Assembly: GCA_934045075.1 (NCBI GenBank)
Contig: OW203723.1
Span: forward strand, 20,010,035-20,074,034
Direction of reading: 5' to 3'
Length of the DNA: 64,000 nt
DNA from: Yponomeuta sedellus
Lineage: Eukaryota > Arthropoda > Insecta > Lepidoptera > Yponomeutidae
The translations under genes were made by a program, and so were the position numbers. The notes beneath the pieces were generated by a model, which was given only the letters and a program-made list of their open reading frames with translations, did no database searches and was not told where the DNA came from. Below are positions 20,329 through 30,404 of this stretch, one piece after another; position 1 is the first letter of the stretch, and the number at the start of each line of letters is the position of its first letter.

Positions 20329-20509
20329 TACTATTTTTATATTTAATGCACTAACCCGTGCTAAGGACAAATTTAAAAACCTATTTAGAGGCTAAAAATT
20401 TCACCCATGCCGGGATTCGAACCCGCGACCTCTGGCACGGATAGCCAGAGGTCGCGGGTTCGAATCCCGGCATGGGTGAAATTTTTAGCCTCTAAATAGG
20501 TTTTTAAAT
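20329..20509. mobile_element. tRNA-Ile-like SINE, perfect foldback copy
   Basis: Starts with the antisense tail (tactatttttatatttaatg, actaacccgtgctaaggaca), then two arms: 20371-20436 and 20444-20509. They are exact reverse complements over all 66 bp. The 7-nt loop acggata is the anticodon loop of the tRNA-like part, and the innermost ctggc/gccag is the anticodon stem. A 13-bp duplication tcatcttaaatta flanks it (20316-20328, 20510-20522). Confidence 0.97.
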
Positions 20510-20780
20510 TCATCTTAAATTACACCACCTTTAAATTTTCCTTAAATTCTTCATACAACATCAAATTTAAATGGCTACTTAAGTGACCTTTGAGAAGTGA
20601 CGCAAGTTAGCATTATTGTTTAATCAGCACGGTGCTTTCGAGTCAATCAAACCAACTACAGCTCGGACCATAAACTTTTTCGTGGAATTTCTCAATTAAA
20701 ATACTAAACGCTATATACTAGAAATCACGTTGCTAGGCAAACAATCGCATTGCTCATCATCATTTGAATGAATGAATGTT

Positions 20781-21138
20781 ATACTATTTTTATTTTTAAT
20801 GCACTAACCCGTGCTAAGGACAAATTTAAAAACCTATTTAGCGGCTAAAAAATTCACCCATCCCTCTTTACACTATTCTCTGTATTACGTACAGGCAGCG
20901 ACATCTGGCTTAAGCAAATTGCATCACTTACAGCCCCGACTACCTACTTTGCAGTTAGGTTTTACATCGGAACAATATCACTGTACCCACATGATTATAC
21001 TATTTTAATTTTTAATGCACTAACCCGTGCTAAGGACAAATTTAAAAACCTATTTAGAGGCTAAACATTTTGGAATCCCGGCATGGGTGAAATTTTTAGC
21101 CTCTAAATAGGTTTTTAAATTTGTCCTTAGCATGTTTT
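20781..21138 (-). mobile_element. tRNA-Ile-like SINE, dimer-like with terminal inversion
   Basis: Order on plus: antisense tail and flank, antisense 5' body (tacgtacaggcagcgacatc, ccccgactacctactttgca), a second antisense tail, then a short sense block (ggaatcccggcatgggtgaa ... gtttttaaatttgtccttag). Duplication atgaatgtt flanks it (20772-20780, 21139-21147). The tRNA A box is deleted. The body between two tails implies a tandem (dimeric) source. Confidence 0.88.
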
Positions 21139-21174
21139 ATGAATGTTTTATTGCCATAAACAAATATTCTTCTT

Positions 21175-21300
21175 CATCGATCCATTACGTCTCCACCGAG
21201 GGGCGCGGGTCTCTTCTCTAAGGAAGGTATAGTCCATACTCCACGACCGTGAAAACTTCTGACAGTAAGACCAGCCACTAGTCTTGCAACAAATCCGGAA
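21175..21300 (-). mobile_element. 5S-derived SINE subtype b, fragment
   Basis: Minus strand: gcaagactagtggctggtct tactgtcagaagttttcacg, ccatactataccttc, agagacccgcgcccctcggt ggagacgtaatgg. Subtype b differs from a by 'cctcggtgggga' instead of 'cagcagtgggga'. Confidence 0.82.
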
Positions 21301-21484
21301 AAATATGCTTACGTAACAATAATTAATTGGCAATGATACTATTTCAGCGTTTGCTGATTCTGTTCGAAACAGCGCTAATACAAATAGCAAATTTGAGTAG
21401 AGTTTTATAAAAACTAGGCCTTACTAAAGTTGATTTCAATTTGGAGTTCCAACGAGAAAAATAAGGTTCTGATTTTAACATTAC

Positions 21485-21625
21485 ATTAATTACATTAATC
21501 CCGGAGGGGTAGACAGCGACCAGGGACTGCTACTTGCCACGACCCAGAGAGATCAACTTCGCTTCGTCAACGTTCATAACTCGTTGCATGCACGCACGCC
21601 GGTTCCGGGTATTTTTTATCTTTTT
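21485..21625 (-). pseudogene. RTE-like LINE C-terminal remnant
   Basis: Minus strand resembles the C-terminus at 14225-14340: cggaaccggcgtgcgtgcat, aacgagttatgaacgttgac gaagcgaagttgatctctct, then cgtggcaagtagcagtccct ggtcgctgtctacccctccg. Same family as 14155 and 17395. Confidence 0.75.
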
Positions 21626-22099
21626 CCTTTTTAATATTTTTGTGACTTACGAAATTAATTTAAAGCTAGCCCGAGAGAATTCCTAGGAATTTTCGGCTTA
21701 ATCTTAGTTCATTCATAGCATCGGTATACATTGACAAAATCGTACTGATATCGACATACTACTGAACAGACACAGCCCGTGCCAATACTGCCAATCGAAA
21801 CATCGAAAGTGAGTGTTCAATTAGACACTAGTGCATTGCGCATGCGCGTGGTGAGCAAGCATGTATCATCATAGCTGGTTTTGTGAGGTCACACAGTTTT
21901 CTGCAAAGGAACTCCCAAACCAAAGCGGTAGCGGCGACAACGTTATTTCTAAGAAATTTTATGTGCACGCCTGTTTCACAAATGAACAAATTTGCATTTG
22001 TAACAAATGATTACTTTGTTTGCGGTTAGAATGTGTTGGTTTATACGTCCATGCATTTATATGGATGTTTTTAAACTAATTACTGCTGTAAATGAGTAA

Positions 22100-22372
22100 G
22101 CAAGTTGGACCTGAGATTTTCCCACTCGGCCTCATTGTTGAGCCATTGTACGTAACAAGCACTGTGGTATGTTAACACTTAAGTCACTAGGATTGACTCA
22201 CAATTGATTTTCCTTCACAGTTAGCGAGTGGTATTGCTTCTATAACTTTATAAACAAGACAAAATCAGCCGTATGCCGTATGCCAAAGGTGTATGCCGGG
22301 ATTCCAACCCACAATCTCCCAATAGAGAAGCAGCGTGCTACCGATCCGTTACCACTGCTAATCAGCAGTAAA
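22100..22372 (-). mobile_element. Core SINE, tail type 1, diverged
   Basis: Plus strand begins with the reverse of the tail (gacctgagattttcccactc, gccattgtacgtaacaagca), then ttccttcacagttagcgagt, a linker remnant and the head with B box remnant gccgggattccaacccacaa. Diverged; no clear target duplication found. Confidence 0.82.
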
Positions 22373-22738
22373 AATGCAGTAAAATACTCCTGCAGTAAAT
22401 AATGACCACCGCCACCGCGACTGTGACTACCTTTGTCTGTGAGTTCCTTTATCGCTAGACGTGCCTATCAATCAAAAGGTAATCGCCCTGATTCGATTTC
22501 CGAACATAAGCAGCGCATTTTTTTTTCATTAAAGCGGCGATTCGTAAAACACAATAATTCATTCATTTAGGGTAAAAGCAATTTTAGTTCGTACTGTTCA
22601 GTACTCATTGTAAGAGCTTTAAAATACTGTTAAAACAATAGAAAATTAAAACGTTTTCATAGTTAGGGACAGATCAGGGTATGGACATATTTACAAAACC
22701 CACAGCACTAGTTAATTAATATTAAAAAAGTGGGCTTA

Positions 22739-22925
22739 TCTATAATATAAAAATGAATCGCTGAATGTGTTGGTAAGTGCGAATCTCGAGAGCAGCTGAA
22801 TCGATTTCGCTAATTTTTTTTTAGAATATTCCTTGAAGTATGAGGATGGTTCTTACGGAGAGAAAAATAAAAAAATAATTAAAGGTTCGACTATTAGGCG
22901 GTACGAAGTTTGCTGGGTCAGCTAG
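22739..22925 (+). mobile_element. Helitron-like element, 187 bp
   Basis: Begins TCTATAATATAAAAATGAAT after an A, continues cgctgaatgtgttggtaagt, gagcagctgaatcgatttcg, gatggttcttacgg, and ends gctgggtcagCTAG before a T. TC start, CTAG end, A/T insertion and no target duplication fit a non-autonomous Helitron. A relative without the exact end is at 46026. Confidence 0.85.
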
Positions 22926-23136
22926 TTTTATATAAACGTAACGTGAAGAGAGGCGTTATCATATACAAAGTCTCGAGAAAATAAAGGAATTGTCTTTTTA
23001 TAAATTAGGCTGTAAAACTATATTATGCTTTTAATAACTGATGTCACGAATAATAACTTCTCAGGACAGTTCAGAGCTAGCGAATATCTTGTATTACATA
23101 AACAAAGTTCTAATTAATTGACATTTTATATTTTAT

Positions 23137-23532
23137 ACTATTTTTATTTTTAATGCACTAATCCGTGCTGAGGACAATTTTAAAAAACCTATTTAGAGGC
23201 TAAAAATTCCACCCATGCCGGGATTCGAACCCGCGACCTCTGGCTATCCGTGCCAGCGCTCTATCCAACTGAGCTAATGGGCGACTCACCGGCATCAGTG
23301 AAATTTCGAACCTCTTTACACTATTCTCTGTATTACGTACAGGCAGCGACATCTGGCTGAAGTAGATTGCATCACTTACAGCCCCGACTACCTACTTTGC
23401 AGTTAGGTTTTAACATCGGAATGATATCGCTGTATCCACATGATTATACTATTTTTATTTTTAATGCACTAACCCGTGCTAAGGACAATTTTAAAGAACC
23501 TATTTAGAGGCTAAAAATTCCACCCATGCGGA
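23137..23532 (-). mobile_element. tRNA-Ile-like SINE, uninverted dimeric copy
   Basis: The clearest simple copy. On the minus strand: gcatgggtggaatttttagc, tail (ttagcacgggttagtgcatt aaaaataaaaatag), 5' body (catgtggatacagcgatatc ... tacgtaatacagagaatagt), tRNA-like gene (cgcccattagctcagttgga, B box gggttcgaatcccgg), agcctctaaataggt, tail again. A 14-bp duplication attttatattttat flanks it (23123-23136, 23533-23546). It shows that the A-rich tail is the 3' end and that transcripts can span more than one unit. Confidence 0.93.
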
Positions 23533-23612
23533 ATTTTATATTTTATTATTGACATTATTTATGTAATAATAATATTATTGTATAGTTATGATGATAAGAT
23601 TGTGGATTTGTT

Positions 23613-23755
23613 TATGAAATGAAATGAAAAGGTTTTATACAATGTAGCGCAAAACTGCGGCTTGATGAATGTTACAATTTAAACTAGGTGTCCATTTCAA
23701 AATCTAGATAATTTTTGAGAAAAAATCGAAAAAAATCTCCAAACCTAGTTTAAGT
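23613..23755 (-). mobile_element. LINE-T 3' end
   Basis: Plus strand starts atgaaatgaaatgaaaaggt tttatacaatgtagcg and continues through gaatgttacaatttaaacta gg and ctagataatttttgag. Same body as 19359-19504 and 27315-27448; tail (TTTCA)n lies at the left, on the minus strand. Confidence 0.85.
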
Positions 23756-24368
23756 TAACCTTATGATTGTGCATATTTCATTTTTTTTTTGTAAATAAAT
23801 TAGACTTACGGTAAAAAAAAACAAAAAAGCAACAATATTCTTCTCTCATCTAATCATACCTACCCAAGTTACTCAATATTAATTAATGATTAATAAATAC
23901 AGTACCTCAAGACCAGTACTTTATTTATACAATACAGTACCTCAAGACCAGCTAAGAAGCCACTACAATGAATGGTTGCGAATCCCTGACGCGTCATCTT
24001 CCCATTAGAGGCACACTGTTGGCAACCCCTGGTCTGTTATTAACCCAGATGGTCTCTATGGGCTAATTAGCTGTTCCTTATTACCCAGGGAAGTTACGCA
24101 AAGGTTTTGTAAGAGCTTAGGGCCAGTAATTTCCTGTCACGATAGCTTACTTGTTTGGCTTAATTTATTTTGCGAAACGACGCTGGGGCAGGCCATGAGG
24201 TTAAGCGTAGTGATTTGGTACACTACTCTCGATTTTGCAGTACTTGTTTTGCTGACCTTTTATATTAAGTTACTTCAGACTTGTCGACCGTTCTTCTCGC
24301 CGTCTTATTAGTCGCGAGACATAATGAAATTATAGTATTTTGTAAGGTTAACACGAGCACTAGACACA

Positions 24369-24510
24369 ATAAAAACTGTATTTACACGGATTTTACTCGT
24401 TTAATTTTACATTTTTACAATTTTCCAACGTTTCGGCTCTTGTTTAAGTACTAACCGTGGTCTCGGAAGACAGTCTAATCAGAGTAAAATCCGTGTAAAT
24501 AAATACGTTT
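24369..24510. repeat. MITE-like element with ~20-bp inverted ends
   Basis: tatttacacggattttactc near 24378 is repeated inverted as gagtaaaatccgtgtaaata near 24484. The middle has caacgtttcggctcttgttt and cgtggtctcggaag. No target duplication seen. Confidence 0.75.
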
Positions 24511-24544
24511 TTTATTTTAATGAACTTATTAGATAATGTTTTCT

Positions 24545-24665
24545 CTTCTTCTTCTTCAGGCTATATTATGTAGTCCACTGCTGGACATAGCCCTCCCCTA
24601 ATGAGCGCCATAGCGCCCTGTCTTTAGCTTGCCGCATCCAGCATCTGCCAGCAGTTTTTCGAAGA
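24545..24665 (-). pseudogene. RTE-like LINE terminal fragment
   Basis: tagtccactgctggacatag ccctcccctaatgagcgcca is the reverse of the coding end ...LGEGYVQQW. It breaks off at gcgccctgtctttagcttgc cgcatccagcatctgccagc, which resembles another part of the same element class. Confidence 0.7.
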
Positions 24666-24699
24666 TCGTCATCCCACCGATAATGTTTTTTCTTGAATT

Positions 24700-25017
24700 T
24701 TTGGAAAATTATATCGGGTGTGCACAGGGACTACATGAACTTATACCCCCAACCCCTTTCTTCCATGGGACCACCAGTCTAAGTGGGATTAGTTTTCAGT
24801 TAATAAAATGCATAGCAATGATAGTGGAGCAATAAAACGCCGGCCTTACGTTTGGGCCTAACACTTTATTTGCATATTTAAAAAAGTATTCATTTAGAGA
24901 GTTTTCTGTCTACTATGGCGGATTTTCGTGTTATTTAGCGAAAATCATCATAAAAAAAATATTTAAATCTTATCTTGTACTAGTTTAGCGTCTAATTCTT
25001 TGACCTTTTTGTTCCAG
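24700..25017. other. AT-rich stretch before a possible exon
   Basis: No repeat recognised. The last 30 bases form a pyrimidine-rich run ending in an AG (24990-25017), as expected for a splice acceptor. Confidence 0.35.
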
Positions 25018-25080
25018 GTATGTTCAGCAACTTTCAACTTAAGCCATCAATCATGTGGATCAAAGTAGACTGGATATATC
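25018..25080 (+). CDS. Possible short internal exon, product unknown
   Basis: A 63-bp segment bounded by a good acceptor (pyrimidine-rich, ...gttccag) and a consensus donor (gtaagt at 25081-25086). Only one of three frames is open throughout; it reads MFSNFQLKPSIMWIKVDWIY starting at the third base, leaving one base at the donor. The product is not recognised. Splice signals of this quality also occur by chance in 64 kb, and there is no partner exon with proven phase. If real, the gene runs on the plus strand and the surrounding repeats are intronic. Confidence 0.25.
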
Positions 25081-25687
25081 GTAAGTTGACTTCATTTAAA
25101 GCGTACAAAAAACATAACTAGCTTTAAAGTGGTAAAGAGGTACGATGATTTTCGTATGAAATATGTCTTTTTAATTGACATAGGGTTGCAACACCTATGA
25201 TAACGATGAGATGTCAATATGCAATACTTTATGGGCTTGCAAAACATCGCATGTAAGTCTTGGCACCAGTCAAAAAATAATACGACGGAGATTTACGGGA
25301 AACTAAAAATAGTTACTACTTTTTATAGAGATTGAAAAGATCCATAAAATCTAGGTGCATTTAAAATGTTTACTATTGGTTGTCTTGAAGAAATAACCTT
25401 TGACATTGAGGCCACAAGTACATATAAGTAAAAGTTTAGTAATTCACAACATACCTTCGGTTTTAACAACTCGTAAAATTAGATCAAATTGGCGCGAAAT
25501 CTTCCCACTTTCGTTGTTCTCCAGCGTGTCGCGCGAATTGAGTGAGTTATTGCCGGTACACGGGAATGGCGTGTAGCTAACGTATTATTATATTGATACC
25601 ATTCGGTTGCGTTCGGTTTTTGGTATTTTAAGGTGATCACCATTGCCAACTGACTCTGATTGCCTACATCTCCCCTACTGTACTATG

Positions 25688-25945
25688 ACGGCCTCGGTGG
25701 TGCAGCGGTTTGGCACGCTGTCTGTAAAACCGAAGGTCTCGGGTTCGATCCCCGGCCGGGTCAAACTAGGAAACGAACTTTTCTAGTTTGTCTCGGGTCT
25801 TGGATGTTATCTATGTACTTATTGTATTAAATCTGTCGTCGAGTTAGCACCTGTAGCACAAGTCATTTAGTTGTACTTAGTATGGGGCTAGCGAAATCTG
25901 TGCAATATGTCCTTGAATATTTATTTATTATTATTATTATGTTAT
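25688..25945 (+). mobile_element. SINE-Y (tRNA-headed), full length
   Basis: tRNA-like head cggcctcggtggtgcagcgg, a loop gtctgtaaaaccga, B box gggttcgatccccggccggg, then tcaaactaggaaacgaactt, ctcgggtcttggatgttatc, gtcgtcgagttagcacctgt and the tail gtccttgaatatttatttat tattattattat. Tandem ATT tail supports retroposition. Confidence 0.92.
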
Positions 25946-25969
25946 TGTTTATGTGTCTTATGTATTTAC

Positions 25970-26200
25970 GACGACCTCTGTGACGCAGCGGTAGCGCATC
26001 TGCCTACTATGTGAGAGATCCCGGGTTCCAACCCCGGCTGGGGTTAAAAAAAGGCCCCAGGTCTTGAATGTTTACATGTTTGTGATCTCGCTGTTCCTGG
26101 TTCCCACGACACAGAGTATCCTAGTGTGGGGCCAGAAGCAATGTATGTGTGCCTGTATGTAAAAGATGTTATGTCATTCCCATGTCATACTAGGCAGTGC
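25970..26200 (+). mobile_element. SINE-G (tRNA-Gly-like head), full length
   Basis: acctctgtgacgcagcggta head, B box cccgggttccaaccccgg, then a purine-rich junction (ggggttaaaaaaaggcccc), gtcttgaatgtttacatgtt, gttcctggttcccacgacac, gtgtggggccagaagcaatg and tgtatgtaaaagatgttatg. Other copies lie at 28722 and 55135. The anticodon-loop region of the better copies reads ctgccat, as in a Gly(GCC) tRNA. Confidence 0.9.
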
Positions 26201-26287
26201 GATTATATAAAAAATAATTAATAAAAATAGTAGAGTACGTAAAAAAACCGATATAGAAGTCACTAAATACGCAAATTTTTGACAAAC

Positions 26288-26437
26288 CCTTTTGTACGTA
26301 ATACAGAGAATAGTGTGAAGAGGTTCGAAATTTCACTGATGCCGGTGAGTCGCCCATTAGCTCAGTTGAAAAAAGAGCTGGCACGGATAGCCAGAGGTCG
26401 CGGGTTCGAATCCCGGCGTGGGTGGAATTTTAGCCTC
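26288..26437 (+). mobile_element. tRNA-Ile-like SINE without tail
   Basis: tacgtaatacagagaatagt, cactgatgccggtgagtcgc, a tRNA-like gene with a damaged D arm (agttgaaaaaagagc), intact B box gggttcgaatcccgg and agcctctaaataggttttta. The A-rich tail is missing, as in the copy at 52065. Confidence 0.88.
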
Positions 26438-26439
26438 TA

Positions 26440-27310
26440 AATAGGTTTTTAAAACCATTTTAACAAACTACTTGACTACATTAAAATTGATACTTTCCAT
26501 CAAATTTTCACAAAATAACAATATCTATATTAATAGAAAACCCTATTATTCAACTAAGGAATATATTGACCATCACACATAACATAGCATAAAACTGATA
26601 ATACTAAAATTGAATTAATTTGAGTTGCCTACCTTTAATAGTAATTTAATCCTTTATCATGCAGATTCCAACGTCCTTACAAAGCGCATGTTAAGAACTG
26701 GAATCTAATATTACACCATTAGCACCACATAATGTACCAAAAGACGCAAATAAACAATTTCATCGCCAATATCGTCAAACTATCGTGTTTAATCTCTTCG
26801 TGATTTTGCAACGATAAAGAGCTAGAGCTGTTTAGCACAAGCCGGTTAAATAGCTGTGACCTACGTTTGCTTTAGCACCTGTTAAGTTGCTTCTTTGATT
26901 GTATTAATCTATGCTAGCGGTGTTTGATGTAGGAATAAGGTGTCAAGGAGAGAATTAAACTCTTTGCACAATGTAAATACTAGAAATAAACATAATCTCT
27001 CGTTCCCACTATTTAGGCTGGCAAAGGTTAATACATCCTTCATGGGGTTGGCTTCATTGTATACGCTTCTATAATAACATCCATGAAGATATATTAAGCT
27101 TGCCTGAAATGCGGTTAAAAAAATGTGTAACTAAACAGTACACTTTTTGCCAAAAGGGCTACTATAGCATAGAGGATTATTTAGATGACAATAATGTCTA
27201 GAATTAAAGCCAGTACACTGCATGTGTTGTGCTTACGAAAGTTTTAGTTCAAAAATGCATGTGTTATATGTTTTAAAAGAATTATGTAAACTCTGTTAAT
27301 TAAGGACTAT
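26440..27310. other. AT-rich stretch, nothing recognised
   Basis: About 870 bp with no supported gene or repeat. Confidence 0.4.
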
Positions 27311-27314
27311 GAAA

Positions 27315-27448
27315 AGACTAAGTTTGGAGTTTTTTTGTCCATTTTTTCTCCAAAATTATATAGATTTTAAAATGGATACCTAGTTTGAATTGTAACGTCC
27401 ACTAAGCCGCAGCTTCTGCGCTACTTTGAATAAAACCATTTCATTTTA
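27315..27448 (+). mobile_element. LINE-T 3' end, sense
   Basis: ctaagtttggagtttttttg, ttctccaaaattatatagat, gtaacgtccactaagccgca, tactttgaataaaaccattt and a short cattttatgtcatttca end. It gives the plus-strand view of the family at 19359 and 23613, with aataaa just before the tail. Confidence 0.85.
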
Positions 27449-27471
27449 TGTCATTTCACTTGACTGCCTCG

Positions 27472-27860
27472 TTAGTCTAGCGGTGTCACGTCGGATTACC
27501 ATGCCGGAGGTCGGTTCGATTCTCACTAGGTGCCGCCGTACATTTGTACTATTGGCCTCGGTCTGGGTTAATTTTCATGTTTGTGATGTCCTTGTCTGGT
27601 TATCACTGCACAAAATATACTAGTTTGGAATCAGCGCCTTGATTACGTAACTTTTCACATATACATATGTGTGCGAAAGCGGAATATTTACTTAGCTCTG
27701 CCGTATAGATGCCGCATTTCAGTGCATATCTGATACGTGACAGTGATATTAAGCTACATAAATGTACGACAAAGTCCAGTAGATGATTCGTTTGTGCATA
27801 TACATCTATACGTTAGAAGTTACATAATCAAGGTTCAGGGCAAGTGATTGTGTTGTGTGA
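27472..27860 (+). mobile_element. SINE-P interrupted by a MITE
   Basis: Head gcctcgttagtctagcggtg, B box cggttcgattctca, ccgccgtacatttgtact, gtttgtgatgtccttgtctg; after a 198-bp insertion the tail resumes as cagggcaagtgattgtgttg tgtg. The uninterrupted relative at 17648 shows where the break is. Confidence 0.85.
27637..27834. mobile_element. MITE nested in SINE-P
   Basis: Terminal inverted repeats ccttgattacgtaactttt and agaagttacataatcaagg match over about 18 bp with one or two differences. A second inner pair (cacatatacatatgtgtgcg / gtgcatatacatctat) is weaker. A 3-4-bp duplication ((t)cag) is possible at the borders. No coding capacity. Confidence 0.82.
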
Positions 27861-27869
27861 GAGTTGTTA

Positions 27870-28131
27870 GTTAGTTAGTTAGTTAGACCTGAGATTTCCG
27901 CACTTAGCCTCATAGTTGGGCCATTGTACGTAGCAAGCGCTGAGGTACGTTAACACTTCAGACACTAGGGTTTCCTTACGATGTTTTCCTTCACCGTCGG
28001 CAAATGGTATTGCTACTATAATTTCACAAAGGTACATAACTTAGAAAACAAAGTCATTGGTACATGCCGGGGTTTGAACCCAGACCTCCTGATTGGGAGG
28101 CCGGCGTTCTACACCGTTCCCCTACCATCGC
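27870..28131 (-). mobile_element. Core SINE, tail type 1, with 16-bp TSD
   Basis: Tail (gttagttagttagttagacc) at left, then gccattgtacgtagcaagcg, core (reverse of aaggaaaacatcg), linker and a head with B box ggggtttgaaccc at about 28069. Exact 16-bp duplication tgtgtgagagttgtta flanks it (27854-27869, 28132-28147). It landed in the tail of SINE-P. Confidence 0.95.
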
Positions 28132-28149
28132 TGTGTGAGAGTTGTTATA

Positions 28150-28660
28150 GAAGGACTCATCTTGTCTCTCATTGTTAGTTCTGTTAAGCTTAAATAAGGA
28201 TCTTTGTTAGGCCTTTGCACAAGCAAACACGTCAAGAGTTGGCTAGAAGAGATTTCAGATGAAATAAGCTCATGACCATGTATACCGTTTTAATTTTGTG
28301 AATTTTGTGTTTTCTGAATGTATTTTATGTCTGCGATAAAGTAAAGTAAAGAACGTTGCTTTCATAACTCATTCAATTCAATCTTTCCCACATTACATAT
28401 TCGTTCTTCAAAGAAAAATATAATAATACTATTTAATTGGTTGGCAATCGAATTTAAGATTGATTTATAATCACAAATATCAGTGGGTATTATGAGATTG
28501 TTGCAAAAGATATATGCAATCACCGTGAGAGTACCGTCTAGTACCTTTCAACTTCTTTACTAGTTGCTAGAACGTACGATGATATGTACTTTCTAGGTAT
28601 ACAACTTCAATGCAAAAGTACGACGTCACATGATATTCAATAGTTAAGGAATTTATGAAG
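28150..28660. other. AT-rich stretch, nothing recognised
   Basis: No supported gene, RNA or shared repeat. Confidence 0.4.
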
Positions 28661-28721
28661 TTAGACTGTGTGCGTGTTAGTAGGTCTGTGTACTGTTAGA
28701 ACACAGCGTTGCCAGTTTACA

Positions 28722-28930
28722 GATATAACATAACATTTTACATACAAGCACAGACATTGCTTCTGGCCCCACACTAGGATACCCTGTATCGTGAGAACCA
28801 GAAACAACGACATCACAAACATGTAAACATCCAAGACCTGGGGTTTTTTTTGTCCCCAGCCGGGGTTTGAACCCAGGACCTCTTGCATGGCAGGCAGATG
28901 CGCAACCGCTACGTCACAGAGGTCGTCATA
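28722..28930 (-). mobile_element. SINE-G (tRNA-Gly-like head), best head
   Basis: Minus strand: gacctctgtgacgtagcggt tgcgcatctgcctgccatgc aagaggtcctgggttcaaac cccgg, then ggacaaaaaaaaccccaggt and the usual body to ttgtatgtaaaatgttatgt. The tctgc-ctgccat-gcaaga arm folds as an anticodon arm with GCC in the loop. The short minus-strand frame is repeat-derived. Confidence 0.92.
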
Positions 28931-29078
28931 TAGATATGATTACCACAGCAGTAAGCCAGGGTATCCTAGTTTTGAACCAGGACAAGTGACTGTAATGTGT
29001 GCAAGTGGTTACTTATTATTGCTACCGATTGCGATTTTGTGTAGGGCACTTATTTATATAACAATTCATGTATTTAGT

Positions 29079-29331
29079 TAGAATATTTTCGGGGCTTAAT
29101 CGCGTAGTAATTTATTGCTATTTTACGTCGTTTCGACGACGTTACGGTCATTGTTGTTACAGTTACAGTTGTGATGGCTGATTGAGGGTAGTCTGAAACC
29201 TTGTCAGCCGAAGATGCGAACGGGTGCCTGCCATCTGTCTTCTCGTGACCACGATGACTGTAACGTCGTCGAAACGTCGACGTAAAATGGCAATAAATTA
29301 CTACGCGATTAAGCCTCAAAAATATTCTAAC
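29079..29331. mobile_element. MITE with ~75-bp inverted ends
   Basis: Left arm gttagaatattttcggggct, taatcgcgtagtaatttatt, gctattttacgtcg; right arm is its reverse complement (cgacgtaaaatggcaataaa ... aatattctaac) with few mismatches. Middle: gtcagccgaagatgcgaacg. A partial relative at 51445-51657 shares the middle and one arm. No coding capacity. Confidence 0.9.
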
Positions 29332-29339
29332 TATGTGTT

Positions 29340-29668
29340 CAAGTCGCGAAAGTTTAAAATATTTATGTATTTGTGCCTAAACATAGGTGAATATAAAATA
29401 TGTTTCGTCTCTCACTATGTTCTGTTTTTGGGCGTACAAACTTAAAATTTATTGTTATGGAGATTATGTTAAATAAATTCTCACTATAGTTATCAAAATT
29501 ATTGCAAACACAGCATTCCAATCAATGCAATAATCATTTATAAAAATAAAATGTCCAAGTTTTGACACAGTTATTTAAATAATTATAACAATACAATTAA
29601 AAAAAAAACACAAATGCCAACATATTAAAATAAAATTATTTCACAAAAAGCTTCGTCAGAACTAAAAC
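29340..29668. other. AT-rich stretch, nothing recognised
   Basis: Apart from caagtcgcgaaagtttaaaa just after the MITE, which also accompanies the relative at 51420, nothing is recognised. Confidence 0.4.
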
Positions 29669-29670
29669 TA

Positions 29671-29877
29671 CAGTGCGTCACATTAACTTGACGCGTGAGA
29701 GAATTGGTAGCACTGTTTACTGTTACCATGTTAAATAAGAAATCATTCCCATTACTTGGGGAAAATAAAAGGATTGAGGGCTTGTTTTACCATCTTCCGA
29801 TTAGGTCCAAAAGCTAATTCACATGTTATGTCCTTGTTACCAATTCTCTCACGCGTCAAGTTAATGTGAACGCACTG
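29671..29877. mobile_element. MITE with CAGTGCG ends and TA target site
   Basis: 207 bp. Left end cagtgcgtcacattaacttg acgcgtgagagaattggta; right end is its reverse complement over about 42 bp with one indel. TA flanks both ends (29669-29670, 29878-29879). This fits the Tc1/mariner superfamily. No transposase. Confidence 0.95.
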
Positions 29878-30404
29878 TAGAACCAGATTGTCTATGTGCA
29901 AGTTGGTACCTACGTCAAAAGGTGAAGCCAATAAGACAAGTTAGTAGTTTATGAATAAACAATGCTTGCAAAAAATCAAACAATATCAAAAATACGACCA
30001 ATTACTATGACTAAGCACCTTGACAATAGGACCATTTACCGAATCTCGCCAATATCGCACCAGAAGTAGGCACAGAGTCGACTAGTCTTCACCTCTACGG
30101 AGTTGATATAAAGCCATTAGAAGTTCATTTCGTAACGGAAGATTATCCCCGGTTCACACGTCGTGGGACCGCACTCATTGCAGAGAACACATAAAGAGGC
30201 TCTATGCAGGCTTTAATAGTGTCGTAATGCCACGCAACAAGTTGGGCTAACGCTTGGGTATTTGTTTACTTTTAGCTTTTACTCGAAAAGGTTAGATATA
30301 CTTGACTCCGAGTCCTGGCTGGGGCAGATAACGTATCTCTGTATCTCTTTCTTACCCCTCTCATGGTCGCAGATAAGTTCATCTTCGCCGGAATGTACAT
30401 ATAC

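Noticed and set aside
20329..20509. DNA transposon with terminal inverted repeats
   Set aside because: The inverted arms do not reach both ends (the tail lies only on the left), target duplications are 9-14 bp and variable, and other copies are not inverted. A retroposed SINE with 5' inversion fits better.
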